A DNA stretch of 64,000 nucleotides from Nitricoxidireducens sp046726235 (GCA_046726235.1 JBKPAD010000010.1:682001-746000); one strand, 5' to 3'; positions 1 to 9,299 are shown, counted from the first letter of the stretch. Notes: generated from the letters alone by a model not told the origin. Made by a program: numbers and translations.

Positions 1-225
1 CGCGAAGCCCTGAGCGTGGCGCTCAACGAGTTCGAGGGCACGGTGATGCTGGTCAGCCACGACCGCGCCCTGCTGCGCTCGGTGTGCGACGAATTCTGGC
101 TGGTCTCGCGCGGCGGCATCGGACCGTTCGACGGCGACCTCGACGACTACCAGCGCTACCTGCTCGACGAAGCCAAGCGTTCGCGCGAAGATGCCGCCAT
201 GGCTCAGAAAAGGCGCGCCGCGTAG
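1..225 (+). CDS. yheS: ABC-F family ATPase, YheS-like, C-terminal end (5' truncated by window edge)
   Basis: Only the last 74 codons are inside the window, and the frame is open from base 1. The visible part contains the H-loop VSHDR followed by the tail FDGDLDDYQRYLLDEAKR, which closely resembles the end of the second nucleotide-binding domain of E. coli YheS. ABC-F proteins are soluble twin-ATPase proteins that act on the ribosome rather than in transport. Assignment to the YheS branch rather than EttA or Uup rests on the FDGDLDDY signature and is inference from a fragment. The stop is at 223-225, shortly before the DUF488 gene on the same strand. Confidence 0.8.
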   Translation, partial: REALSVALNEFEGTVMLVSHDRALLRSVCDEFWLVSRGGIGPFDGDLDDYQRYLLDEAKRSREDAAMAQKRRAA

Positions 226-253
226 CGCGCGTCGAGCGTCACAGGGGACTGCC

Positions 254-640
254 GTGGTGGTTCGTGTCGTGAGGCTGGGAAGTCCGCGCATCGAAGATGA
301 AGGGCCGCGCATCGGCACGGTTCGTCGCCCGCCGCGCGGCGTTCCCAAGACCGAGTTCGCCGCGCAGAACTGGTACGACGTGTGGTTCCCCACCCTGGCG
401 CCCAGCGCAGAAACCATGAAGCAGGGCCAGCAGGCCGAGAGTCCGGCGCAGTGGGCTGCGTTCGTCAGGAAGTACAAGGCCGAAATGTCGTCGCACGAGG
501 CCAGCCATGCTCTCGAGCTCCTGGCCACCCTTTCCCATAGCAGCAACTTCTCCGTCGGCTGCTATTGCGAGAACGAAGCACGCTGTCATCGCTCGATCCT
601 GCGCGCGCTCCTGGCTGAAAAGGGTGCGAAGCTCGAGTAG
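254..640 (+). CDS. DUF488 family protein (YeaO-like)
   Basis: A protein of about 128 residues. The C-terminal motif CYCENEARCHRSIL matches the Cys/His signature of DUF488 proteins, which have no settled function. The N-terminus VVRVVRLGSPR resembles the usual family start with a short beta strand. No ATG lies at the right place. Two consecutive GTG codons at 254 and 257 follow an AGGGGA ribosome-binding site (243-248), so a GTG start is chosen; which of the two is used cannot be told. The frame stays open further upstream, but that part overlaps the ABC-F gene and looks non-coding. Six bases separate its stop from the convergent aminopeptidase gene. Confidence 0.75.
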   Translation: MVVRVVRLGSPRIEDEGPRIGTVRRPPRGVPKTEFAAQNWYDVWFPTLAPSAETMKQGQQAESPAQWAAFVRKYKAEMSSHEASHALELLATLSHSSNFSVGCYCENEARCHRSILRALLAEKGAKLE

Positions 641-646
641 CGGCGG

Positions 647-1951
647 TCAGCTCGCGAACGCCGCCCCCAGCGCCGCCACCATGTAGGCCTGATCGAGAGC
701 GCCGGCGCTCTCGCGGGCACTGTGCATCGCCCACATCGGCGAGCCGACGTCGACGCCGGCGATGCCGAGTCGGGCAGCGACGATGGGGCCGATGGTGCTG
801 CCGCAGCCGAGATCGCCGCGGTGGGCGTACTGTTGGTAGGGCACGCCGGCCTGCTCGCAGAACGCCATGAAGCGCGCGGCGGTCTCGGCGCTGGTCGTAT
901 AGCGCTGCTGCGCGTGAGTCTTGATGACCGGGCCGCGGTTGACCATGAGCTTGTGGCCCGGCTCGTAGGCGGCGGGGAAATTCGGCTGGTAGGCGTGCGC
1001 CATGTCGGCGCTGACGAAGAAGCTCTTCGCCATCGCGCGTCGGGCGTCCTCGCCGTCGAGGCCGGCGTGGAAGCACAGACGGCCGAGCACGTCGGCGGCG
1101 AAGCTGCCGCCAGCGCCGGTGGCGCTCTCGCTGCCGACTTCCTCGTGGTCGAACAGGGCGACGACGCAGGTGGCCGCCGGCGCTTCGGTGGCCGTCAGCG
1201 CCTGTAGCGCGGCATGGCAGGACGAGAGGTTGTCGAGCCGGCCGGCGGCGATGAACTCGCCCTCGGCGCCCCAGAACGCGCCTTTCTGGACGTCGTAGGC
1301 GGCGAGGTCCCAGCTCAGCAGGTCGGCAGCATCGGCCTGCGCGCGCTCGGCCAGCAATTGGCGCAGGCGCGCCTCGGCGGCGCCCTCGTCGTCCAGCATG
1401 CCGAGCAGCAGCGGCAGCTCGGTCTGCTTGTTGAGCTTGAGGCCCTGTTCGTTGACCTCGCGGTTCATGTGGATCGCGAGGTTCGGCAGCCGCAGCAGCG
1501 GCTCGTCGATGCACACCAGGCGCGGGCTCGGGCCGGCGGCGGTGCGCACGAAGACGCGGCCGGCGAGGCCGAGGTCGCGGTCGGCGAAGGTGGCGAGGAT
1601 CGGTCCGCCATAGACCTCGACGGTGAGGCGCATCAGGCCGTCGCCGGCCAGCGCCGGGCGCGGCTTGAGCCGCAGGCCGGGCGAATCGGTATGGGCGCCG
1701 ACGATGCGGAAGCCGGTTTCGGCGAGCGGCCCGCTGCCGGGCACGAAGGCCGTCAGCGAGGCACCGCCGCGCACGACGTAGTAGCGTCCGCCGGCGGCGA
1801 ACTGCCAGCGCTCGCCCTCCTCGAGGCGGACGAAGCCGTGCTCCTGCAGGCGCGCCTCCGCGCCGGCGACGGCGTGCCAGGGCGTCGGGCTGGCGTCGAT
1901 GAAGTCGAGGAGCTGGCGGGTGTGGGCGAGGCTGTCGGCGGGAAGCGGCAT
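647..1951 (-). CDS. apeB: M18 family aminopeptidase
   Basis: A zinc aminopeptidase of the M18 (aspartyl aminopeptidase) family, predicted cytosolic, about 434 residues and so close to the family norm. Visible metal-site and catalytic motifs include AHTDSPGLRLKP near the N-terminus, GRLDNLSSCHAAL, FDHEEVGSESATGAGG (a metal-binding and catalytic glutamate pair) and, near the end, GSPMWAMHSARE with a final metal ligand histidine. The start at 1951 is chosen because MPLPADSLAHTRQLL aligns with typical M18 N-termini. An upstream in-frame ATG at 2035 would add 28 atypical residues and lie close to the divergent hemerythrin gene. No strong ribosome-binding site is visible at either start. Confidence 0.88.
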   Translation of the reverse strand: MPLPADSLAHTRQLLDFIDASPTPWHAVAGAEARLQEHGFVRLEEGERWQFAAGGRYYVVRGGASLTAFVPGSGPLAETGFRIVGAHTDSPGLRLKPRPALAGDGLMRLTVEVYGGPILATFADRDLGLAGRVFVRTAAGPSPRLVCIDEPLLRLPNLAIHMNREVNEQGLKLNKQTELPLLLGMLDDEGAAEARLRQLLAERAQADAADLLSWDLAAYDVQKGAFWGAEGEFIAAGRLDNLSSCHAALQALTATEAPAATCVVALFDHEEVGSESATGAGGSFAADVLGRLCFHAGLDGEDARRAMAKSFFVSADMAHAYQPNFPAAYEPGHKLMVNRGPVIKTHAQQRYTTSAETAARFMAFCEQAGVPYQQYAHRGDLGCGSTIGPIVAARLGIAGVDVGSPMWAMHSARESAGALDQAYMVAALGAAFAS

Positions 1952-2104
1952 GGCGAAGGCGTCGAGAATCCGGGACGCGAAGCTTACCGCCGCGTCGGCG
2001 TTGAGGCGAGCGCTGTCGTCACGGCCCGGTGACAAACGTCACAGACGTCCGCCGCCCGCGCCGCTATGCTCGCGCGCGCCTTTTCGCTCCGAACCCGTTC
2101 CGAC

Positions 2105-2515
2105 ATGTCCAACGCAACACTCGCCTTCCCCGCCGTCGCGGTCGAATTCATGAACCACGACCATGCTGCTTTCGCCGATCTGCATCGCCGGCTGCTCGAC
2201 CTGCTCGACACCGCGGCGTCCCCTGCGACCATCGATCACGCGCTCGACGACTTGGTGCGGCACACGCGCGCCCACTTCGCCGACGAGGAGAAGCTGATGC
2301 GCGACGTCGGCTTTCCCGCCTATCCGATCCACCAGGGCGAACACGAGCGCGTGCTGGCCGAGATGTCGGCGCGGATCGACGCCTGGCGGCGCGACCACGA
2401 CTTCGCGACCCTGGCGGACTGGATGCGATCGGACGTCGCCGAGTGGTTCGTCGGCCACATCGCCTCGATGGACATGATGACGGCGCGCTTCGCCGCGATG
2501 CAGGGCCGCGCCTGA
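2105..2515 (+). CDS. Bacteriohemerythrin
   Basis: A 136-residue single-domain hemerythrin. All di-iron ligands of the family are in place: H20, H57-x3-E61, H76-x3-H80 and H118-x4-D123, with spacing like that of characterised bacteriohemerythrins. Such proteins bind O2 reversibly at a non-heme di-iron centre and are thought to store or deliver oxygen or sense it. No extra signalling domain is attached. The start MSNATLAFPAV is preferred over an ATG 13 codons upstream, because that extension is Arg-rich and unlike the family. It diverges from apeB and is followed 67 nt later by a CBS-domain gene, possibly co-transcribed. Confidence 0.9.
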   Translation: MSNATLAFPAVAVEFMNHDHAAFADLHRRLLDLLDTAASPATIDHALDDLVRHTRAHFADEEKLMRDVGFPAYPIHQGEHERVLAEMSARIDAWRRDHDFATLADWMRSDVAEWFVGHIASMDMMTARFAAMQGRA

Positions 2516-2582
2516 CCGCGTCGCGGGAACGGGGCTTGCCGCTGCGGCGGATCGCAGTTCCCCAACCACAGCGAGGTGCATC

Positions 2583-3008
2583 ATGCGAGTCAGCGAAGCG
2601 ATGACGCGCGACGTGAAAGTCGCAAACCCGAACCAGAGCCTGCACGACGTGGCGAAGATCATGGCCGACGACGACGTCGGCAGCCTGCCGGTGGGAGAGA
2701 ACGATCGCCTCATCGGCATGATCACCGACCGCGACATCGCCATCCGCGCCGTCGCACAGGGCAAGTCGCCGGACACGACCAAGGTCCGCGAGGTCATGAG
2801 CGAAGACGTGAAGTACTGCTTCGACGACGAGGACCTCGCCGACGTGGCGCAGAACATGGGCGAAATCCAGGTGCACCGGCTGCCGGTCGTCAACCACGAC
2901 AAGCGCCTGGTCGGCATCATCGCGCTGGCCGACATCGCCAACATGGCCGGCGCCGAGGTGGCCGGCGATGCGGTGCAGGGCATCTGCGAACCGACGAAGC
3001 ACCACTGA
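2583..3008 (+). CDS. CBS-domain pair protein
   Basis: A 141-residue protein made only of two CBS repeats (about residues 5-60 and 72-130), forming one Bateman module. The repeats show the usual signatures GSLPVGENDRLIGMITDRD and HRLPVVNHDKRLVGIIALAD. Such modules typically bind adenosine nucleotides and act as stand-alone sensors or regulators; the ligand and partner here are unknown. A GAGGTG ribosome-binding site precedes the ATG. The gene lies between the hemerythrin and a glycine-zipper membrane protein on the same strand, a set resembling small stress-associated genes in other proteobacteria. That contextual reading is inference. Confidence 0.88.
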   Translation: MRVSEAMTRDVKVANPNQSLHDVAKIMADDDVGSLPVGENDRLIGMITDRDIAIRAVAQGKSPDTTKVREVMSEDVKYCFDDEDLADVAQNMGEIQVHRLPVVNHDKRLVGIIALADIANMAGAEVAGDAVQGICEPTKHH

Positions 3009-3110
3009 CGCCCGCGCGGGACGACCGCGGCGGCGGGCGGGTCCGCCGATCGAACTTTGCGCAGGAGACCCGACACTAACGCGTATCGGGAGCGCTACGC
3101 GGAGATCGCC

Positions 3111-3608
3111 ATGGTCGGCATCTATGCCAGTCGGGCCGAAGCGGAAACGGCACGCGAACATCTTGTCGCGCGCGGCCTGCCGGGCGAGCGGGTCGACGTC
3201 GTCGACCGGGTTCGCGCCGACGACAACAATCGCCAGCTCGCGGCCGCCGACGGCGTGCTGAAGGACGTGCTGATCGATACCGCCATCGGCGCGGCGGTCG
3301 GCACCGGCGTCGGCGCGCTGGCGCAGGTGGCGGTGGTGATGGCGGACATGACGCTCTTCACGGCCAGCCCGCTCGTGGCTCCCGCGGCCATGATCGGGTG
3401 GGGGACCGCGCTGGGCGCCATCGTCGGCGGGGCCATCGGCGCCAACGGTGCCAAGCGGAAGAGCCGGCTCGCGGAAGTCGTGCTTCACGCCATCCGGAGC
3501 GGCCACGTGACGCTGATCGCGGATACCCGGACCGCCGATGAAACCCGGCTGGCACGCAGCGTCATCGGCGCTTCCGCAGTGGAACGGAGCGAGCACCGGT
3601 CCGCGTGA
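3111..3608 (+). CDS. Glycine-zipper membrane protein, general-stress-like
   Basis: About 165 residues. The N-terminal 45 residues (MVGIYASRAEAETAREHL) look like the small alpha/beta domain seen at the start of general stress protein 17M/DUF1269-type proteins. Two hydrophobic Gly/Ala-rich segments follow (about 68-95 and 105-128) with GxxxG-type repeats such as IGAAVGTGVGAL and GTALGAIVGGAIGAN, then a short basic C-terminal domain. The start at 3111 is chosen because GGAG lies 7 nt upstream and the fold begins there; an upstream ATG adds only Arg-rich sequence. Function unknown; a membrane-associated stress role is inference. Confidence 0.65.
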   Translation: MVGIYASRAEAETAREHLVARGLPGERVDVVDRVRADDNNRQLAAADGVLKDVLIDTAIGAAVGTGVGALAQVAVVMADMTLFTASPLVAPAAMIGWGTALGAIVGGAIGANGAKRKSRLAEVVLHAIRSGHVTLIADTRTADETRLARSVIGASAVERSEHRSA

Positions 3609-3624
3609 GCGAAAGCGCGCCGCC

Positions 3625-3756
3625 ATGGACTCGCTCCTCGCCGTCGCCTTCCTGCTCGTGCCGATCGCGCTCTTCGTCGGGATCGTCGCCTGGGCCTTCG
3701 GCCCGAAGCGCAAGAAGCGCTTCGAGAAGGACGCGGAGATTCCGTTCCGCGAGTAG
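3625..3756 (+). CDS. CcoQ-like small membrane protein (cbb3 oxidase subunit IV type), stand-alone
   Basis: A 43-residue protein with one transmembrane helix (about residues 3-25) followed by the basic/acidic tail KRKKRFEKDAEIPF. This tail is very like the end of CcoQ, the small non-catalytic subunit of cbb3-type cytochrome c oxidase, where KKRF...A.LPF is characteristic. No ccoN, ccoO or ccoP is nearby, so the gene is detached from any visible oxidase operon. The start is the ATG after a GC-rich stretch with no strong ribosome-binding site. It lies 16 nt after the glycine-zipper gene and converges on the PuuB-like gene. It could be an orphan CcoQ or just a look-alike. Confidence 0.6.
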   Translation: MDSLLAVAFLLVPIALFVGIVAWAFGPKRKKRFEKDAEIPFRE

Positions 3757-3763
3757 CTCGTGC

Positions 3764-5101
3764 TCAACCGAGCACGTCGCGCAGCCTGAAATAGAGCATG
3801 CCGAGCACCAGCGCCGGCGTGCGCATCAGCGCGCCGCCGGGGAAAGGCAGATGGCCGATGCGGGCGAAGAGGTCGAAGCGTTCGGCCTGCCCGCGGATGG
3901 CCTCGGCGACGAGCCTGCCGGCCATGCCGGTGAGCGCGAGGCCGTGGCCGGAGAAGCCCTGCAGGTAATAGACGTTGGCGCCCATGCGGCCGAAATCCGG
4001 TGCGCGGTTCATGGTGATGTCGACGAAGCCGCCCCAGGCGTATTCGATCGCGAGGTCGTCGAGCTGCGGGAACACGCGCAGCATCTGGCGCCGCATCTTG
4101 TCGACCAGCTTGCGCGGCGTCGCCGCGCTGTAGCTGTCGCCGGCGCCGAACAGCAGCCGGTGGTCGGCGCTGGGGCGGAAGTAGTCGAGCACGAAGTTGG
4201 TGTCGGAGACGGCGGCGCGGCCGCGGATCAGCGCGTCGGCGCGCGCGCGGCCCATCGGCGCGGTGGCGACCATGTAGGTGCCGACCGGCATGATGCGGCC
4301 GCCGATTTCCGGCGCCACGGTATCGCCGTATTCGTTGAGATAGACGTTGCCGGCGAGGACGACGAAGCGGCAGTCGACCTCGCCCTCCGCCGTCTTCACC
4401 ACCGGCCGCTCGCCGCGCGCGACGCGCCTCACCGGCGACCGTTCGTGCACGCGCACGCCGGCGGCGCGCGCCGCCTCCGCGAGGCCGAAGCAGAACTTGA
4501 GCGGATGCAGGTGGCCGGAATCCGGATCGTAGGCGCCGGCGACGAAGCGCCGGCTGGCGATCCATTCCCCGATGCGCTCGGCGCCGACCCACTGCAGCGA
4601 GTAGCCGTAGCGGCCGTCTACGTGCGCGACCCATTTTTCGAGCGCGCGCGCCTTGCGACGATTCACCGCCAGCGTGAGGTAGCCGGGCTGGTAGTCGCAG
4701 TCGATGCCATGCCGGGCGATGCGCTCGCGCAGCAGGTGCAGGCCCTCGACCGAGATGTCCCAGGCGCGGCGCGCGTCGGCCGCAGGCAGTTGCGCCTCGA
4801 TGGTGCCCTCGGCGGCGAAGCCGACGATGACCTGTCCGCCGTTGCGGCCGGAGGCGCCCCAGCCGATGCGGCGCGCCTCGAGCAGCACCACCGAGTAGCC
4901 GTGTTGCGCCAGTTCGAGCGCCGCCGACAGGCCCGAATAGCCGGCGCCGACGACGCAGACGTCGGCCACGTCGCGCCCCTGCAGCGGCGGCGAATCGGGC
5001 GGGCGCCGCACGCTCGCCTCGTAGTACGAATTCTCGGTGAGGCCGAGTTCCTTTTCGAGCAGCACGGCGGTCAGACGACGCGAAAGTTCTTGAACTGCCA
5101 C
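3764..5101 (-). CDS. puuB: FAD-dependent amine oxidoreductase, PuuB-like
   Basis: A 445-residue DAO-family flavoenzyme. The dinucleotide-binding motif VVGAGYSGLSAALELA is at about residues 50-65. The segments GASGRNGGQ, IDCDYQPGYL, DSGHLHPLK and YLQGFSGHGLALT, and the tail FPGGALMRTP, parallel E. coli gamma-glutamylputrescine oxidase PuuB almost motif for motif. The expected reaction is oxidation of gamma-glutamylputrescine or a related amine, giving aldehyde, ammonia and H2O2. No puuA, puuC or puuD is adjacent, so the true substrate could be another polyamine. The 5' end overlaps the 3' end of homospermidine synthase by 31 bp, suggesting translational coupling. An internal start nearer NSYYEASV is possible. 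Confidence 0.82.
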   Translation of the reverse strand: MAVQELSRRLTAVLLEKELGLTENSYYEASVRRPPDSPPLQGRDVADVCVVGAGYSGLSAALELAQHGYSVVLLEARRIGWGASGRNGGQVIVGFAAEGTIEAQLPAADARRAWDISVEGLHLLRERIARHGIDCDYQPGYLTLAVNRRKARALEKWVAHVDGRYGYSLQWVGAERIGEWIASRRFVAGAYDPDSGHLHPLKFCFGLAEAARAAGVRVHERSPVRRVARGERPVVKTAEGEVDCRFVVLAGNVYLNEYGDTVAPEIGGRIMPVGTYMVATAPMGRARADALIRGRAAVSDTNFVLDYFRPSADHRLLFGAGDSYSAATPRKLVDKMRRQMLRVFPQLDDLAIEYAWGGFVDITMNRAPDFGRMGANVYYLQGFSGHGLALTGMAGRLVAEAIRGQAERFDLFARIGHLPFPGGALMRTPALVLGMLYFRLRDVLG

Positions 5102-6489
5102 GGGTCGTCGGCGTCGACGTCTTCCTCGAACAGCCGGCTGCGGCCGGCGAGCGGCGTCCAGTCGCCGTAGACGCCGACGAGTTCGCCGAGGTAGGGCCGC
5201 GCGACGTCGAGCACCAGCTCGTGGTCGATGTCGTCGGGCTCGACGATGCCCGCGGACGGATTGCGCAGCGCCCAGACCATGCCGCCGAGAATGCCGCCGA
5301 CGACCTGCAGGCTGGTGGCGTTGTTGTAGGGCGCGAGCCTGCGCGCCTCCTCGATCGTCAGGCGCGAGCCGTACCAGTACACGCCCTTCTCGTTGCCCAT
5401 CAGCAGCACGCCGAGCTCGTCCATGCCCTGCGTGATCTCGTCGCGCAGGATGCGCTTGGTACCTTGCAGGCGCCAGTTCTTGCCGGCGAGTTCATGCAGC
5501 GAGAGCACCGCCTCGTCGCACGGGTGGTAGGCGTAGTGCACCGTCGGCCGGTACACGACCTGCGCCTTCTCGCGCAACGTCAGGTGGTCGGCGATGGAGA
5601 TCGATTCGCCATGGGTGATGAGGAAGCCGTGGTACGGACCTTCGAGCGGCGTCCAGCTGCGCACCCGCGTGGCGGCGCCGGGACGCGCCAGGTAGATCGC
5701 GGCGTCGGAACCGAAGCCGTGGCGCCCGGCGTCGGCCGGCCAGTGGCGCTCGTGCGTGCCCCAGCCGAGCTCGGACGGCTGCATGCCCTCGCCGACGAAA
5801 CCGACCACCGACCAGGTGTTCACGAATTCGCCGCGCCGCTTGCCCGAGCCGTTGGTCTGGGTGTCGCGTTCGGCGATGTGGATCGTCCTGATGCCGAGCC
5901 GTTGCGCGAGCCGCGCCCAGTCCTCGTAGCTCAGCGGCGGCGGCACCGTCAGGTCGTTGGCCGCGGCCATGTCGAGCAGCGCCTGCTTGACGAAGATCGA
6001 GGCGAGGCCAGGATTGGCGCCGTGCGTGAGCACCGCGGTCGGCCCGGTGCGCTTGTCGAGGCGGAAGGCGAGGACCTCCTCGCGCAAGGCGTAGTTCGAG
6101 CGCTGCGAGATCGTCAGCGACGGGTCGGCATAGCCGCCGGCCCACGGCTCGATGCAGGTGTCCAGGTAGAGCACGCCGCGCCGCCAGCAGAACTTGATCA
6201 GGGCCAGGCTCGAGACGTCGACCGAGAGGTTGAGCAGGAAGTCGCCGGCGCCGAGCAGCGGCTCGAGAACGGCCTGGTAGTCGTCCTCGGTCAGGCAATG
6301 GACATGGAAGCGGACGCCATATTCCGCCGCGATGTCGCGGCCGCCTTCATCGGCGGTGACGACGGTGATGCGCCCGGGCGCGATCTCGATGTGGCGCAGC
6401 AGCACCGGCAGCACGGCCTGCCCGATGCTGCCGAAGCCGACGATCACCAGCCGGCCGTCGAATCGCGCGTGCTTGGTGTCTGGCGGCAT
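5071..6489 (-). CDS. hss: Homospermidine synthase
   Basis: A 472-residue NAD-dependent enzyme of the bacterial homospermidine synthase family, about the usual 470-480 residues. The N-terminal Rossmann motif is LVIVGFGSIGQAVLP. Segments FLLNLSVDVSSLALIKFCW, YLDTCIEPWAGGY and LTHGANPGLASIFVKQAL match the family closely. It joins two putrescine molecules, or putrescine plus an aminobutyl donor, into homospermidine with release of ammonia. It lies 43 nt downstream of alanine dehydrogenase and overlaps the PuuB-like oxidase, so a polyamine/nitrogen operon is likely. Homospermidine is a known major polyamine in some alpha- and betaproteobacteria. Cytosolic; no signal peptide. Confidence 0.93.
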   Translation of the reverse strand: MPPDTKHARFDGRLVIVGFGSIGQAVLPVLLRHIEIAPGRITVVTADEGGRDIAAEYGVRFHVHCLTEDDYQAVLEPLLGAGDFLLNLSVDVSSLALIKFCWRRGVLYLDTCIEPWAGGYADPSLTISQRSNYALREEVLAFRLDKRTGPTAVLTHGANPGLASIFVKQALLDMAAANDLTVPPPLSYEDWARLAQRLGIRTIHIAERDTQTNGSGKRRGEFVNTWSVVGFVGEGMQPSELGWGTHERHWPADAGRHGFGSDAAIYLARPGAATRVRSWTPLEGPYHGFLITHGESISIADHLTLREKAQVVYRPTVHYAYHPCDEAVLSLHELAGKNWRLQGTKRILRDEITQGMDELGVLLMGNEKGVYWYGSRLTIEEARRLAPYNNATSLQVVGGILGGMVWALRNPSAGIVEPDDIDHELVLDVARPYLGELVGVYGDWTPLAGRSRLFEEDVDADDPWQFKNFRVV

Positions 6490-6532
6490 CGCATCTCCCG
6501 GGCGTCCCCGACGAAGTGCAAGCGGCGTGCCG

Positions 6533-7651
<1,119 letters not shown>

Positions 7652-7703
7652 CGCCGCTCCCCGTGGTGGCCGCGGAGCCGAGTGTCCGCCGGCAACGCCA
7701 ATT

Positions 7704-8366
7704 CTACGGGCGGTTGAAGGTGTCGATGCAGTCGAGCACGTTCCCCGAGGCGTTCGTCGTGCCGGTGACGCAGGTGCCGGTCTTGCGCGGGACCGTGCCG
7801 GGCTTCGCCGTGCCCGCCGCAAAGGTCGGCCGCGCCAGGCGCCGCGACAGCGCGATCACCTGCTGGTCGAGCTGGTCGATGCGGGCATCGCGCTCCTCGA
7901 TCTCCATCTGAACCTCGCGCAGGCGCTTGCGCAAGTCCGCGGCTTCGCCCTGCGCCTTGGCGCGGGCCTTGACGTTGATCGCTTCCTGCTTGTGCAAGCC
8001 CTCGATCTCCTCCTGCTGGAAGTCGATCAGGGCCTCCTGCGAGGCGACCATCTGCGCGAAGCCGCGATAGGCCATAAACGTGGCGCCGCCGGCCCCCAGC
8101 GCAAACGCGAGCACGACGGTAAGTACGCGCCGCAGCAGGCTGTGCGGGCGCGGTCCGCGGACGGCCTCCTTCCCCTCGGCGGCCGCTCCGCGGCGGCCCC
8201 TCTCGCCGCGCGCGTCTTCCGGAGGCGGCGGCTCGATGCGGTCGCGCACCTCCTGCAGGCGATGCAGGCAGGCGTCCACGGCGCGCAATGCCGTGCGCGC
8301 GAAGATGCCCGGCCGCGCTTCTTCGGCAGGCTCGGCTTCGTCGCGTGGCGGTCTTTCGTGCTGCAT
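7704..8366 (-). CDS. Uncharacterised single-pass membrane protein with coiled coil
   Basis: 220 residues, family not recognised. The first 75 residues are charged and Pro/Gly-rich, presumably cytoplasmic. One transmembrane helix follows at about 80-102 (LLRRVLTVVLAFALGAGGA). A long heptad-like helix rich in Glu, Gln, Lys and Arg (about 108-180, LIDFQQEEIEGLHKQEAINV onward) predicts a coiled coil. The tail contains two cysteines (CVTG and LDCID) in a Thr/Asn-rich stretch. A good AGGAGGGAG site precedes the ATG. It lies 52 nt upstream of ald on the same strand. I infer an envelope-facing coiled-coil protein; no function is proposed. Confidence 0.6.
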   Translation of the reverse strand: MQHERPPRDEAEPAEEARPGIFARTALRAVDACLHRLQEVRDRIEPPPPEDARGERGRRGAAAEGKEAVRGPRPHSLLRRVLTVVLAFALGAGGATFMAYRGFAQMVASQEALIDFQQEEIEGLHKQEAINVKARAKAQGEAADLRKRLREVQMEIEERDARIDQLDQQVIALSRRLARPTFAAGTAKPGTVPRKTGTCVTGTTNASGNVLDCIDTFNRP

Positions 8367-8441
8367 GCGCGCTCCCTCCTGGGACCGCCGTGCGGCCCTA
8401 CCGCATCAACGGCAGCGCTTCATAAAACTAAAGCTATAGAC

Positions 8442-8645
8442 TCAGGCCTGGGTGTCGATCAGCTTGCCGGTGGTCTCGCCCTGCGTGTTGAGCACGGGAT
8501 GTGGGCCCTCCGCCTCGTCCTGCGGCGCGCGTTTCGCGCCTCGCGCTGCGGACGGCTGGCGGCGGTGGGCGTCGGGACCGGGGCGTTCGGCATCCTTCGG
8601 CGGGCTTACGGCGTTCGCCAGTCGTGCCAAGGCCTGGAAGATCAT
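8442..8645 (-). CDS. Small uncharacterised protein (67 aa)
   Basis: A short gene supported mainly by an excellent ribosome-binding site, GGAGGAGG, 5 nt before the ATG. The product begins with a possible amphipathic helix (MIFQALARLANAV) and continues as a Pro-, Ala- and Arg-rich, probably disordered chain ending GETTGKLIDTQA. The frame is open further upstream, but nothing there looks coding. It is 75 nt upstream of the coiled-coil membrane protein on the same strand. No homologous family recognised; it may be lineage-specific. Confidence 0.5.
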   Translation of the reverse strand: MIFQALARLANAVSPPKDAERPGPDAHRRQPSAARGAKRAPQDEAEGPHPVLNTQGETTGKLIDTQA

Positions 8646-8794
8646 CGCAGCCTCCTCCGGCAGCGCCGGAATCTTATGCTCATGGCCCGATAACGGCAGA
8701 TCCAGGCAGGATTTGAGCGCCACGCAGCCGCAGGCCGGTGCGGCCGGCCAAGCTTGTATCATTCCGCCCCATGCCCTGGCGGAGAACTCCCTCG

Positions 8795-9292
8795 ATGTCG
8801 ATCCTCGCAAGCCTGACGCGGCGCCTCGCCGCCGCGCTTTTCCTGGTCGCCGCAAGCGCGGCGTCCGCCCAGGAGGGCCCCGCGCTCTCGGCCGGCCAGA
8901 CGCTCTACCTGCCGATCTACTCCCACCTCTATCACGGCGACGTGCATCCGAAGACGGGCAAGCCGTCCGAAACCCTGGTGTCGACGCACGTCAGCATCCG
9001 CAACACCGACCCGGCCGCCGGCATGAAGGTGACGAGCGCGCGCTACTACGACACGAACGGGAAGCTGCTGCGCGAATACGTAACGGCGCCGCGGGCGATC
9101 GCCCCGCTGGGGACGCTGGAGCTCTACCTGCCGCGTTCCGACTCGTCGGGCGGCTCGGGGGCGAACTTCCTGATCGAATGGAGCGCCGAGAAGCCGATCA
9201 ACGCGCCGCTCGTCGAGGCGCTGCACGCCGACATCCGCGAGGCGCGGACCTTGCTGTTCGTGACCACGGCGCGACCGATCCGGACGCGCTGA
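8795..9292 (+). CDS. DUF3124 family exported protein
   Basis: 165 residues with a typical signal peptide (MSILASLTRRLAAALFLVAASAASAQ), so probably periplasmic. The mature part has the DUF3124 hallmarks GQTLYLPIYSHLYHG near its start, SIRNTDPAAGMKVTSARYYD in the middle and FLIEWSA towards the end. No function is established for this family. The start at 8795 is preferred: GGAG lies 10 nt upstream, and a -10-like TATCAT (8755-8760) gives a plausible short leader. An ATG at 8771 would extend the signal peptide by 8 residues. The gene diverges from the small 67-aa gene and converges on the K+ channel gene, 7 nt away. Confidence 0.75.
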   Translation: MSILASLTRRLAAALFLVAASAASAQEGPALSAGQTLYLPIYSHLYHGDVHPKTGKPSETLVSTHVSIRNTDPAAGMKVTSARYYDTNGKLLREYVTAPRAIAPLGTLELYLPRSDSSGGSGANFLIEWSAEKPINAPLVEALHADIREARTLLFVTTARPIRTR

Positions 9293-9299
9293 AAACGCC

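Noticed and set aside
1952..2035. Longer M18 aminopeptidase from ATG 2035
   Set aside because: The extra 28 residues are not part of the M18 fold and crowd the divergent hemerythrin promoter region.
3009..3110. Upstream extension of the glycine-zipper gene from ATG 3057
   Set aside because: It encodes an Arg-rich stretch without similarity, whereas ATG 3111 has a GGAG site.
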